IMG/VR virus record: IMGVR_UViG_3300042480_000092 | Span: 1 to 47,739 of that record | Length of the DNA: 47,739 nt | Origin: a virus | Direction: 5' to 3' (one strand) | In this document: positions 15,353-23,569 of the stretch, piece after piece | How positions within the stretch are numbered: position 1 is the first letter of the stretch | How the letters are laid out: every line of letters begins with the position of its first letter | The notes under the pieces: generated by a model | Database searches by the model: none | Seen by the model: only the letters and a program-made list of their open reading frames with translations | What the model was told of the DNA's origin: nothing | Made by a program: the position numbers and the translations under genes

Positions 15353-16718
15353 TACTATAATCGCCCTGGTCATACCAACCTTCATACGATTTCATCCATT
15401 GCCCTTCTTGGTCAACGTAGCGATATTGGATATTAGTAGTTAGATTGGTTACATACTCCACGACAGTAGATGCACTAGCATCGAAACTCACAAACCAATC
15501 TCCAGTACTGGCATCATATTGTATGATGTCGTTTGCTTCTGCTATCAAAGAACCCCAAGCCACTGTGCTAGATCCGGTGGTGCCGATGTCTTCTACAATC
15601 AAGTATCTACGACCGTTAACAGGTCCGGGCAACCCGGCATTTGGCCCCGACAATTGTGGATTAACCACTGCATCCACTGGGGCTAATGTATTTTGCGGTA
15701 ATGTATCTGGATCGATATCATAGATCAATAATCGATCATCGACTGGATCAGGAACTATAGTACCTACTATGTCATCCTCCATATATGGATTTTGTAACCA
15801 TATTTGACTGATGCCCGGCTTCACTTTGCCATATACGTTCAATAAACTCTGCCAATACAGATTAGTATTAGGAGGGGTCGGGTCATTTAGATCCGTGTTA
15901 GGCGGATAGAATGCAACATCTTGAGGTAATAATTGCAATCTATTACCTATCAACAATACTTTATATCCATATGGTGTTATCTTTTGTCTTGTACCCAATA
16001 ATAAATCCTCATCTTGCATATCTTGTAGTGCTTTGCCTTTGTATATGCTTGCGATGATTTTGTGTATGACGCCCATCTTTTTGAGTTTACTGCTAGTACT
16101 CAACCATATAGGCATATAGAATTTCCAACTTAACACATCTATGGGATTACCTGTACCTTGCGGTATACTGCGACTACTGAATGTCAGACCATCTTGATAG
16201 ACAACACTCAATGATGTCCAGTCAACAAAATTATCAGTGCTTTGTATCTCTAAACTAGGATTGAATATCGTACCTAGTTGTTCGATCAATTGTAATTTTT
16301 GATTATAATTCGTAGTCCAGAAATCAACTTGCATACGTAGTGTATAAGGTACAGGCATCAATCTTTCAACTGTGAATGCTTGACCCTGGGTAGTTTCATA
16401 ACTTTGAGTTTCTGTATTGTATGCACGTTGTCTGACATTTACTTTTTCAATAAATGTAGGATTTTGCATCCAAGATTGATTATATTCTAGACCTGATATC
16501 CAATAAGTTATGATAGGTGCACTAGGCAAATTGCTTGCGCTATTATTAGCGATCACTGTGGATACTTGTCGGCTTTGATCACCGTACATTATAGGAACAC
16601 GTATCAATATGTCATTACCGTTAGGGTCTTTGCCGTTGGTCACATACCAGTTACTAAAAATTTTAGCGAACTGTAGTAAGAATCTGCGTATCTGATTGTC
16701 GTAAAAAAATTGTGCCAT
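15342..16718 (-). CDS. 15: Tail sheath stabiliser, T4 gp15-like
   Basis: 458 residues; T4 gp15 is shorter (272). It caps the contracted or extended tail and joins tail to head. The N-terminus FFYDNQIRRFLLQFAKIFSNW followed by ILIRVPIMYGD corresponds to the T4 pattern FYNSSFRRY...LFSN...FIRVPITYAS. The middle (VPYTLRMQVDFWTTN, QLIEQLGTIFNP, VLSWKFYMPIWL) matches the gp15 core of strands and helix. The C-terminal 200 residues are extra relative to T4 and poorly conserved. It is encoded nine bases downstream of the gp14-like gene on the same strand, the same gene order as 14-15 in T4. Confidence 0.75.
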   Translation of the reverse strand: MAQFFYDNQIRRFLLQFAKIFSNWYVTNGKDPNGNDILIRVPIMYGDQSRQVSTVIANNSASNLPSAPIITYWISGLEYNQSWMQNPTFIEKVNVRQRAYNTETQSYETTQGQAFTVERLMPVPYTLRMQVDFWTTNYNQKLQLIEQLGTIFNPSLEIQSTDNFVDWTSLSVVYQDGLTFSSRSIPQGTGNPIDVLSWKFYMPIWLSTSSKLKKMGVIHKIIASIYKGKALQDMQDEDLLLGTRQKITPYGYKVLLIGNRLQLLPQDVAFYPPNTDLNDPTPPNTNLYWQSLLNVYGKVKPGISQIWLQNPYMEDDIVGTIVPDPVDDRLLIYDIDPDTLPQNTLAPVDAVVNPQLSGPNAGLPGPVNGRRYLIVEDIGTTGSSTVAWGSLIAEANDIIQYDASTGDWFVSFDASASTVVEYVTNLTTNIQYRYVDQEGQWMKSYEGWYDQGDYSIVI

Positions 16719-16727
16719 GTGTTACTC

Positions 16728-18458
16728 TTATGGTTGGGGCGGTAGAATGTCTGGTGCTAATTCCAAGATACTTGATAATGGTTGTGCAGAAGGTATCACT
16801 TGCTCTTGGTTGTTGTTATATATCACACCTTCATTATTAATGAATTGTGACTTTTGTGCTTGATCGTCTGCTGTAAATCCAGTTTCTGTTCGTACATTAG
16901 TGCTTATGCGAACCCATAGTTTTCCATCCCAACGATATAATATCTGCGGCATGTAATCGATACGCAAGAAGTAATCACCTACTTGAGGATTTTGCGGGAA
17001 CGCTATACCTGCACCACTTGGGTATCCGTTAGGTGCAGTACCGTCTCCTGTGAGATATCCTGCTTCATAGCCGAAACTTCTTGGGCTTGCGCGACTGATA
17101 TATTGATATGCTGGATCGCAGTCTGCACGATAGTCCATAGTATTTGGACCATATGGCTCTGTACCGGTGAATCCTGATTGAGTAGGATCCTGATCAGCAG
17201 TAGCATATGTGTTGTCAGCAGTACCGTATGGTCCAGTGACTGGACCTAAAGACATCACTGATAATACCTTATTACCTTCTAACGCACCTGATCCGCTACC
17301 CTCACGTAATTGCATTGGAGCAGTCTCAGTCACTTCTATGTTTGCCTGCACGTGGACATCCATCTTAGTGATAGACATATCCGCAGTCATATCCCATATG
17401 CTCTTTAATAATTCTTTGCTTACTTTGATTCCTGCGCTAGGATTCTTGAATTTAGGATTGCGCATGAAAACTACAGTACCAAATGACCCTGTGCTTGGTG
17501 CGCCGCCGCTGTAAGTGACTACATTGATAGGTGGTGCGGGCTGATTTAGTTTACCTGATAATGTGTTATTAGTCTCATAGATACCGTATGTAGGAACAAC
17601 ATACAGGTCTTTGTTGTTGTAACCTGTTTTGGGTAATATGCGTTTTGCTTCTTCAAGTTGCGCGTTATTAATCTCAATGTTCTTATTATATGTTGACAAG
17701 ATATCTTTGAGATTTTGATTAGGATCAAGTTGCCAATATGTTGGATTAGGTGGCGCGATGCCTGCTGGCACCTCAATCAAACTTATATAATTCTTATCTC
17801 CATATGTGATTACATATCCAGGAGGATATACTTTATCTTTGTCCCAAGGACCCAACCAATTGTCTTTGTTGATTGGTTCTGTTAATATCTGTGTAAATTC
17901 TTGACTATCTACTAATGGCTCACACTTAATACGCCATAAGTGTGGATACCATGTCTGACTGAAACCTTCGCTAGCGAAGTTGGCGTCTGTTATGCTATAG
18001 AAACGTTTCAATGCTACCGGTATCGTTTCTTTCAATGGATTGTAATCTAACAAGTGAGGTAATTCTAATACGTCACCGACCATCAATTTGCGACCAATGA
18101 TATCGATCATGTCGTTATAATGAACTGCGATGAATATGATGTCGTTGTTTAAGAATAATCCGAACTGGCTGAGGTCAAAGTCTAGATTCTGTACGCTATA
18201 ATGTCCACGCAATCTATAAATGTTAGGATCGTAAACTCTATCGCGATTTTCCAAAAACAATAGATCCTGTATCTGTGTAGGATCGGGACTAACATATTGG
18301 GGTTGTGTATAGTCTGCACTAGGGGTCTGAGCGTTAGGACCCATGTATTTGTGTATATAAAGATCGGTACCGCCAACAGTCAGTTGCTCCGAAATGGTCT
18401 TATCGAAGAACTTGTAATCGTTAGTTTTGGTTGGATGATATAGCGATAATTTGGGCAT
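16728..18458 (-). CDS. 14: Neck protein, T4 gp14-like
   Basis: 576 residues from the ATG at 18458 (MPKLSLYHP), longer than T4 gp14 (256). The first 200 residues carry the recognisable core: VGGTDLYIHKYMGP, YSVQNLDFDLSQFGLFLNND, KLMVGDVLELPHLLDYN and KRFYSITDAN, corresponding in order to T4 gp14 segments. The rest is a long extension with Pro/Gly-rich stretches. It joins the neck ring under the head. A TTG eight codons upstream is possible, but the ATG sits at the predicted late +1. gp15 follows on the same strand, supporting the assignment. Confidence 0.65.
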   Translation of the reverse strand: MPKLSLYHPTKTNDYKFFDKTISEQLTVGGTDLYIHKYMGPNAQTPSADYTQPQYVSPDPTQIQDLLFLENRDRVYDPNIYRLRGHYSVQNLDFDLSQFGLFLNNDIIFIAVHYNDMIDIIGRKLMVGDVLELPHLLDYNPLKETIPVALKRFYSITDANFASEGFSQTWYPHLWRIKCEPLVDSQEFTQILTEPINKDNWLGPWDKDKVYPPGYVITYGDKNYISLIEVPAGIAPPNPTYWQLDPNQNLKDILSTYNKNIEINNAQLEEAKRILPKTGYNNKDLYVVPTYGIYETNNTLSGKLNQPAPPINVVTYSGGAPSTGSFGTVVFMRNPKFKNPSAGIKVSKELLKSIWDMTADMSITKMDVHVQANIEVTETAPMQLREGSGSGALEGNKVLSVMSLGPVTGPYGTADNTYATADQDPTQSGFTGTEPYGPNTMDYRADCDPAYQYISRASPRSFGYEAGYLTGDGTAPNGYPSGAGIAFPQNPQVGDYFLRIDYMPQILYRWDGKLWVRISTNVRTETGFTADDQAQKSQFINNEGVIYNNNQEQVIPSAQPLSSILELAPDILPPQP

Positions 18459-18463
18459 ACATG

Positions 18464-18471
18464 TATTTAGT
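18464..18471 (-). promoter_or_regulatory. Late promoter box (ACTAAATA) placed for a leaderless start of gene 14
   Basis: On the minus strand ACTAAATA (18471-18464) begins 13 bases before the ATG at 18458, so the predicted late +1 is the start codon itself. No ribosome site is present. The bases between box and start are CATGT; the HNH gene has CATGC in the same place. Confidence 0.55.
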
Positions 18472-18497
18472 CTAGTATTCAATGGCTTAAATAGGAC

Positions 18498-18526
18498 TTG
18501 ACAATGGTATTTAAAGGTAGTAAACT
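18498..18526 (+). promoter_or_regulatory. Sigma70-type early promoter
   Basis: A perfect TTGACA (18498-18503), a 17-base spacer and TAAACT (18521-18526). Predicted +1 is near 18533, giving a leader that contains the GGAG ribosome site of the gene at 18560. It probably starts the early operon running to about 20925 and diverges from the late gene 14 promoter. Confidence 0.75.
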
Positions 18527-18559
18527 AGATGCTAGTGTTAATAAACTGGAGTAGCATAT

Positions 18560-19687
18560 ATGGCTCGCACCAAAACGCATGAAATTAAAGAACTGCACCC
18601 TAGGGATGCTGATACGAAGTATTTCGGTCCCGAACCCTTTTTTAAACAAGATGAATCTACTAAGTGGAGTCTAGGTAATGCACTAACTTGGTATGGGCAT
18701 TTTTACGATAAGAAAGATGCCCGAGAATTTATTGCCCAATATCTTGAATTCAAGGGCAAGTCCGAAAAAGCAAAACTGATTCGCCGTGTTCCAGACAATA
18801 AAGTTGTCACTAGCAATGGTTATCTTGCTAGGTGTTTTATGCGCGGTTATGAATCTGAAGAACACACACAGCGGCTTGATGATGAGATCGAACGTATGAT
18901 CCGTACTATTGAGGTTGCGCAGACTGCTGAGAAGCCGGTTACTAATCGTCCCAATGTACAAGAAATCATGCGTGAGAAAACGCATGAAGCAGGTGGAGAA
19001 CTTGAAGGCCTCTGGGATGAATACATTCAAGATGGATGTAAGAAAGAAAATAATATCAATACCATAAGCGTGTTGTCTCAGTACAATATTCTTCCACAGC
19101 ACATTCATATCTTGATTGATGCTTGGACTAAGAAGTTGAATGAGTATACTGAATTGCAGGCAGGCAAAGATGAACAGTTGAACGAAGCCTATGCACGATT
19201 CGGTAAGATTCAGATTCGTAACATCATTGGTACGATTGAATCAGTGATTGGCGAACTCAATAGTTATATCAATATTAAGAAGACTGGTCGCAAGCCACGT
19301 GCTAAGAAGCCCGTCTCAGTCGAGAAGATCGTTCGTAGCCTCAAGTATCTCAAGACGTTCAAACTTGATAAACTTGAATTGGTAAGCGTACCACCTACTA
19401 AGTTGCATGGTTGTGCTGAGGCTTGGGTCTATGACACCAAGAAGCGTAAACTGCATCACTATGTTGCTGATGATTACGCAAAGAGTCTTACGGTTAAAGG
19501 CAATAGCGTTCTTGGCTTCTGTACCAAGCAGAGCGAAATTAAGACGTTGCGTAAGCCTGAAACTCAGATCAAAGAGATCATGGGTAGCAAGCCAGCGGCA
19601 CGTAAGTATTTTAAAGATATCAAGGCTGTAAGTATTACACCCAATGGTCGCTTTAATGCTGATATGATTATTTTGAAGGCATTTTAA
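18560..19687 (+). CDS. Unknown early protein, conserved-type in T4-like phages
   Basis: 375 residues. It is basic and charged, with WSLGNALTWYGHFYD near residue 33, a helical middle (about 120-230) including IIGTIESVIGELNSYINIKK, and a C-terminal beta-rich part (KLHGCAEAWVYDTKKRKLHHY, then SVLGFCTKQSEIKTLRKPE). No catalytic motif could be identified. I believe similar proteins are common in marine T4-like phages but unassigned. Its strong early promoter, GGAG ribosome site and position at the head of an operon with MazG and a putative nuclease suggest an early host-takeover or DNA role. Confidence 0.7.
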   Translation: MARTKTHEIKELHPRDADTKYFGPEPFFKQDESTKWSLGNALTWYGHFYDKKDAREFIAQYLEFKGKSEKAKLIRRVPDNKVVTSNGYLARCFMRGYESEEHTQRLDDEIERMIRTIEVAQTAEKPVTNRPNVQEIMREKTHEAGGELEGLWDEYIQDGCKKENNINTISVLSQYNILPQHIHILIDAWTKKLNEYTELQAGKDEQLNEAYARFGKIQIRNIIGTIESVIGELNSYINIKKTGRKPRAKKPVSVEKIVRSLKYLKTFKLDKLELVSVPPTKLHGCAEAWVYDTKKRKLHHYVADDYAKSLTVKGNSVLGFCTKQSEIKTLRKPETQIKEIMGSKPAARKYFKDIKAVSITPNGRFNADMIILKAF

Positions 19688-19688
19688 T

Positions 19689-19883
19689 ATGACTGATTCA
19701 TTCGATCCAATAGAAAAAAGAATGGAAGCATTGATGACTATCATTGATACTGCTATTTTTTCAGCAGAAAATCCACATGATCAGTTGATGTTAGCGTGTG
19801 CTATGATGCAAAGAACTAGAGAGATTTTTGATCAAGTACTAGGCGAAGATGGTAGAAAAAAAATGTTCAAGGAGTTAGTATGA
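19689..19883 (+). CDS. Small helical protein, unknown
   Basis: 64 residues, fully helical and acidic (PIEKRMEALMTIIDTAIFSA; LMLACAMMQRTREIFDQVL). It starts one base after the preceding stop and overlaps the mazG start (ATGA-type, 4 bases), so it is part of the early operon and translationally coupled. No family is recognised. Its spacing and coupling support it as a real gene despite the short length. Confidence 0.65.
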   Translation: MTDSFDPIEKRMEALMTIIDTAIFSAENPHDQLMLACAMMQRTREIFDQVLGEDGRKKMFKELV

Positions 19884-20329
19884 ATAATGTCGATTTAAAC
19901 AAATATATGGAATTCGTAGAGGCTGTAACTAGCAAAGAGAGTCATGATCTTACCACGTTCATGAATCAGTTAGATAGGCTTGATGGGAACTATGAAGCAT
20001 ATGGACCCAACGGCGAATACATGCATGGACCGGATATCAACGTTCCATTGTTGCTTTGTGGTGCTATCGGTCTAGGTAGTGAGACTGGCGAGTTTCAAGA
20101 GATCGTAAAGAAGATCACGTTTCAGGGTAAGCCGCTTAACAATGAGACATTGTTTCACATGAAGCGTGAACTAGGTGACATCATGTGGTATTGGGTCAAT
20201 GCTTGTCGTGCATTGAATCTTGATCCTAATGATGTAGTAGCCGAAAATGTCAAGAAGTTGCAGGCCCGATACCCGGGCGGACACTTTGACGTATTCCACA
20301 GCGAGAACCGCAAAGAAGGTGATTTATGA
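19880..20329 (+). CDS. mazG: MazG-type nucleotide pyrophosphohydrolase
   Basis: 149 residues. The metal-binding pattern is present: Glu68, Glu71 and Glu74 (SETGEFQEIVKK), then Glu97-x-x-Asp100 (RELGDIMWYW), within the expected helical fold. NVKKLQARYPGGHF near the C-terminus is the usual phage MazG ending. The enzyme hydrolyses nucleoside triphosphates to monophosphates, and in cyanophages it prefers deoxynucleotides rather than ppGpp. It is coupled at both ends by 4-base overlaps. With dNMP kinase and Nudix it suggests early reshaping of the nucleotide pool. Confidence 0.9.
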   Translation: MNNVDLNKYMEFVEAVTSKESHDLTTFMNQLDRLDGNYEAYGPNGEYMHGPDINVPLLLCGAIGLGSETGEFQEIVKKITFQGKPLNNETLFHMKRELGDIMWYWVNACRALNLDPNDVVAENVKKLQARYPGGHFDVFHSENRKEGDL

Positions 20330-20925
20330 GTGCTATCCGAGCTAAATTGTTAAAAGTAAATTTTGATCATTTATATTTTCCCAATGCTAAACATTGTAAT
20401 GATGGTAGCATGGGAAGAGAGATCGAAAATGAATTACGCCGTCAAGGTTTTAATGTTAGATCGGATAGTGTCATTGATATGCCTGACCTATTATTAGAAA
20501 TCAAAACTAGAAAAAGTTCTAGTAGCGCCGCGCACACAGTGGGCACTATGACACATACTAATATATTGGCTAATTCTTGGGATAAAACCTCGTTCAAACA
20601 GAAATTACAAAGCCAGTATAGAGTGATTATTGATGTAGAAACCGGCAAAGTGGGTAAAGCCGCAGTCGTGCATTTTCATGACGACCCTGATCTACAGAAT
20701 GAGTTGCGTAAAGCATATGAAGATGCTAGATCGATTTTGCACGATCATTACTTCCAGACTGGAACTATACTTGAATCCTGTAGTATCAAAAGCAGTAAAA
20801 ATAGCCCTGCGTTTTTAGAATATAAAGACGGAAATAGTTATGCTTTTAGGATCACAGATTGCGGGATGAAGAGATTTATACAAATGGCAGGGACCGCCCC
20901 GGTGTTCAATAGTCTTTTCGAATGA
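20326..20925 (+). CDS. Putative PD-(D/E)XK endonuclease
   Basis: 199 residues; the ATG overlaps the mazG stop. The region MGREIENELRRQGFNVRSD is followed by Asp54 and Glu58-x-Lys60 (MPDLLLEIKTRK), a textbook D-ExK nuclease site with an upstream helix Glu (Glu32 or Glu34). The following run SSSSAAHTVGTMT resembles the substrate-facing loop of restriction-type enzymes. The remainder (YRVIIDVETGKVGKAAVVHF) is beta-rich. It may cut host DNA or act in recombination. I cannot assign a restriction family; a site-specific enzyme would imply a protection system, and no methyltransferase is seen here. Confidence 0.55.
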   Translation: MSAIRAKLLKVNFDHLYFPNAKHCNDGSMGREIENELRRQGFNVRSDSVIDMPDLLLEIKTRKSSSSAAHTVGTMTHTNILANSWDKTSFKQKLQSQYRVIIDVETGKVGKAAVVHFHDDPDLQNELRKAYEDARSILHDHYFQTGTILESCSIKSSKNSPAFLEYKDGNSYAFRITDCGMKRFIQMAGTAPVFNSLFE

Positions 20926-20930
20926 TAGGT

Positions 20931-20960
20931 ATTCCGATAAATACACATATTAATCGGAAT
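20931..20960 (+). promoter_or_regulatory. Ribosome-site-blocking hairpin in read-through RNA of gene 13
   Basis: ATTCCGAT (20931-20938) pairs perfectly over 8 bp with ATCGGAAT (20953-20960), around a 14-base loop. The 3' arm contains the ribosome site GGAA (20956-20959), six bases before the ATG at 20966. The late box overlaps the 5' arm and the loop. Transcripts read through from the early operon have both arms; transcripts from the late promoter (+1 near 20949) lack the 5' arm. Translation would thus be limited to late RNA. Confidence 0.65.
20936..20943 (+). promoter_or_regulatory. T4-type late promoter box GATAAATA
   Basis: GATAAATA overlapping the 5' arm and loop of the 20931-20960 inverted repeat; predicted +1 near 20949. 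It drives gene 13. Confidence 0.7.
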
Positions 20961-20965
20961 ATAAC

Positions 20966-21751
20966 ATGGCTGCGGATCCACTATCAACACCAACTAATGC
21001 TAACTTACAGCAACTAAAAGACGCGATGTTCGACAACCTAAGGTTACGCTTAGGTGGTGACATCATCGATCTTGAATTAGATCCTCAGCATTATGAGGCA
21101 GCATATGATTATGCTATCAAAGTGTATCGTCAGAGAGCGCAAAACGCTACTCAGGAGAGTTACACTTTGATGACTATCATAAAGAACATTGACACATATA
21201 CGCTTCCTAGCGAATTCATCAACGTTCGTGCTATTTTCCGTAGAACTGTTGGTCTTGAGACTGGTCCTTCAAGCACAAGTTTTGACCCATTTAGTAGTGC
21301 TATCCTCAACACTTATCTGTTGAATTATAACTATACAGGCGGCATGGCAACATATGATTTCTATGCTGGATATGTAGAATTGGCAGCACGTATGTTCGGT
21401 GGATATGTCACATATACATTCAATCCTGTCACTAAAGTATTGCGTACTGTGCGTGACTTCAAGGGAACAGGTGAGCGTGTATTGATCTGGGCAGATATCA
21501 CACGTCCTGAGACTGAGATATTGCAAGATCCAGGTGCTGGCATATGGCTCGCTGATTTTATCTTAGCACAACTCAAGATTATCATCGGTGAAGCCCGTGA
21601 GAAATTTGGTACCATTGCAGGCCCGGGTGGTGGTACGAGTTTGAACGGTACTGCTATGAAGAGTGAAGGCAAAGCCGATATGGAACGTTTGCTTGAAGAC
21701 TTGAAGCGTTATCAAGATTACAGCCAGCCATTGACTTGGATACAAGGCTAA
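20966..21751 (+). CDS. 13: Neck protein, T4 gp13-like
   Basis: 261 residues. The order of features follows T4-type gp13 neck proteins: an N-terminal helix pair with LRLRLGGDIIDLELDPQHYE and an AYDYAIKVYRQR helix, a segment on secondary structure and residue changes (YTLPSEFINVRAIFRR), beta strands (YVTYTFNPVTKVLRTV; GERVLIWADITRPE), and a C-terminal helix (ADFILAQLKIIIGEAREKF) followed by SLNGTAMKSEGKADMERLLEDL. It would sit in the collar joining head to tail with gp14. It lies 2.5 kb from gene 14 and on the opposite strand, unlike T4. Confidence 0.7.
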   Translation: MAADPLSTPTNANLQQLKDAMFDNLRLRLGGDIIDLELDPQHYEAAYDYAIKVYRQRAQNATQESYTLMTIIKNIDTYTLPSEFINVRAIFRRTVGLETGPSSTSFDPFSSAILNTYLLNYNYTGGMATYDFYAGYVELAARMFGGYVTYTFNPVTKVLRTVRDFKGTGERVLIWADITRPETEILQDPGAGIWLADFILAQLKIIIGEAREKFGTIAGPGGGTSLNGTAMKSEGKADMERLLEDLKRYQDYSQPLTWIQG

Positions 21752-21765
21752 TACACGATTTAGGC

Positions 21766-22884
21766 ATGTTAAAGATATTCAATCCAGGAAGACATATAGG
21801 AGATGTCTTCTTGAAAGACTACCATAAAAACTTTCTACCTTTTGACATAGAATTTCAAGATTGGGAATATGTCACTGACATCAAACAGGCAGATATCATT
21901 GCATTACAAGGGCATGATTTGTTTCCTGAAATAAATCTAATACAAAAAGTAATAGAGATCAAAAGTCTTAATCTAAGACCAGAACAAAAATTATTGTTCC
22001 TTCATATTTTTCATATTGACAATGTATTTGCCGATACGACTTATTATCTTTACATCAGAAAATTATTAGAACAAGAAATACCCAATGATATAGTGATAGT
22101 GCATCCTAACTTTGCACAGCATAGAGAATTATATTATGATTTTTTATGGAATAGGCAAAAGATATATTTCACAGAGTATGATAAGATCGATTTAAAAGAT
22201 AGGCTCTATACTCATGGCACAGACGCAAAAAGTTTTGCATTAAGACCTATAGAAAAACACGGTTCTATGAAAAAGTTTTTGTGTCCTAATCGCATATATG
22301 ATTTTCAACATCTGCGTTTAGAATACAGGAAAGACTTAGCATATTTTTTAGAGCCGTATGCTGATCAAGGTTATGTTAGTGATCCTGTGAAAGGTAATAT
22401 ACTAGAAGCAGAAAATTCTTTTACTAATAAGTTCTTGGCTGAAGGAGGATGGCATCCAGTAGCCAATCGATATTATGAAAATACATATTTTAGTCTGTAT
22501 TGTGAAACATTGACTGGTAATATACATAAAGACAGCCCTTATAAATCTATAACAGAAAAGACCTGGGACCCATTGATCAAGGGGCACTTTATATTACCGT
22601 TCGGCTATCAGGGCATGATAGATCATATCAAATCATATGGATTTCTATTTCCTGATTGGATCGATTATACATATGATTACATAGAAGATAATGAGCAAAG
22701 ATTCGAAGCATTTTTAGAAACTGCTAAAGAACTATTAGAATTGCCCATTGAAAGTTTGCATGAACTGTACGTCAAAGACAAAGAGATATTGGAACACAAT
22801 CGTAAAGTATTTTGGGACAGACCTTATGATTCTCTGCATGATAAATTAGTAAAATTTTTCGATATAGGTAACGAAACACATTGA
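21766..22884 (+). CDS. Glycosyltransferase-like protein, copy 2
   Basis: 372 residues from the ATG at 21766 (MLKIFNPGRHIGD), preceded by a weak TTAGG. A TTG at 21736 inside gene 13 is less likely. The C-terminal third has SITEKTWDPLIKGHFILPFG followed by GFLFPDWIDYTYD and EQRFE. This is the same signature as in the gene at 7816, with EK, P-L-I, a Gly, WID-x-x-YD and a downstream R-F. The N-terminal part differs (LLFLHIFHIDN; IVIVHPNFAQ). Sharing of the C-terminal domain suggests two sugar-transfer enzymes with different partners. Function is inferred only. Confidence 0.5.
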   Translation: MLKIFNPGRHIGDVFLKDYHKNFLPFDIEFQDWEYVTDIKQADIIALQGHDLFPEINLIQKVIEIKSLNLRPEQKLLFLHIFHIDNVFADTTYYLYIRKLLEQEIPNDIVIVHPNFAQHRELYYDFLWNRQKIYFTEYDKIDLKDRLYTHGTDAKSFALRPIEKHGSMKKFLCPNRIYDFQHLRLEYRKDLAYFLEPYADQGYVSDPVKGNILEAENSFTNKFLAEGGWHPVANRYYENTYFSLYCETLTGNIHKDSPYKSITEKTWDPLIKGHFILPFGYQGMIDHIKSYGFLFPDWIDYTYDYIEDNEQRFEAFLETAKELLELPIESLHELYVKDKEILEHNRKVFWDRPYDSLHDKLVKFFDIGNETH

Positions 22885-22909
22885 CAAGTCCTACATAGTA
22901 TAATACAAT
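22881..22909 (+). promoter_or_regulatory. Sigma70-type promoter for the dNMP kinase gene
   Basis: TTGACA (22881-22886) and TACAAT (22904-22909) are spaced by 17 bases. TATAAT at 22899-22904 is nearer but would give a 12-base spacer. The gene start at 22937 has the ribosome site AAAGGG. Confidence 0.65.
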
Positions 22910-22936
22910 ATATACATTCAATATAAAGGGCCTAAC

Positions 22937-23569
22937 ATGATTGTAGGAATCGCTGGGTTTATAGGTAGCGGCAAAGACACAGTAGCAGATTATTTGATTC
23001 GATTTAAGGGCTTTCAGCGAATGAGTTATGCTGGACCCCTCAAGGATGCAGTAGCAAGTATTTTTGGTTGGGATCGTGAATTGCTAGAAGGTAGCACACG
23101 ATATAGTAGAGAATGGAGAGATCAAGTAGATCCTTGGTGGTCAGAAAGACTAGATATCAAGCATTTGACACCTCGCTGGGTACTTCAACAATGGGGAACT
23201 GAAGTGGGTCGTAGGGCTTTCCATGACGATATCTGGATCGCTAGCATAGAAAACAAGTTGCGCGGTATACGTAATAATGTAGTAATCAGTGATTGCAGAT
23301 TCCCCAATGAACTTAAGGCTATCAAACGTGCAGGTGGTACTACTATACGTGTATTTAGGGGACAAAATCCCCCATGGTATGATGCTGCCGTGACATTCAG
23401 CAAAGGGTTTTATAGTCCCGGGTATAAGTCTGCTGTAGAGATATTAGAAAAGCACAATGTTCATGCTAGCGAATATAGTAGTGTGGGCTTAGAGTATGAC
23501 TGTTATATCGATAATAACGGAACAATCGATGATCTACATAGGAAAGTCGATCTAATAATCAACTTGTAA
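22937..23569 (+). CDS. 1: Deoxynucleoside monophosphate kinase, T4 gene 1-like
   Basis: 210 residues. A P-loop is present at residues 7-15 (GFIGSGKDT). The segment YAGPLKDAVASIFGW and the motif ISDCRFPNELKAIK (near 118-131) are characteristic of phage dNMP kinases of the gene 1 type. It would phosphorylate dNMPs, including the modified ones, to feed phage DNA synthesis. It has its own early promoter and a ribosome site (AAAGGGCC). Its 3' end overlaps a minus-strand gene by 18 bases, so the two genes converge. Confidence 0.85.
   Translation: MIVGIAGFIGSGKDTVADYLIRFKGFQRMSYAGPLKDAVASIFGWDRELLEGSTRYSREWRDQVDPWWSERLDIKHLTPRWVLQQWGTEVGRRAFHDDIWIASIENKLRGIRNNVVISDCRFPNELKAIKRAGGTTIRVFRGQNPPWYDAAVTFSKGFYSPGYKSAVEILEKHNVHASEYSSVGLEYDCYIDNNGTIDDLHRKVDLIINL

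Noticed and set aside
22899-22904. TATAAT as the -10 of the dNMP kinase promoter
   Set aside because: The spacer to TTGACA would be only 12 bases; TACAAT at 22904-22909 gives the standard 17.
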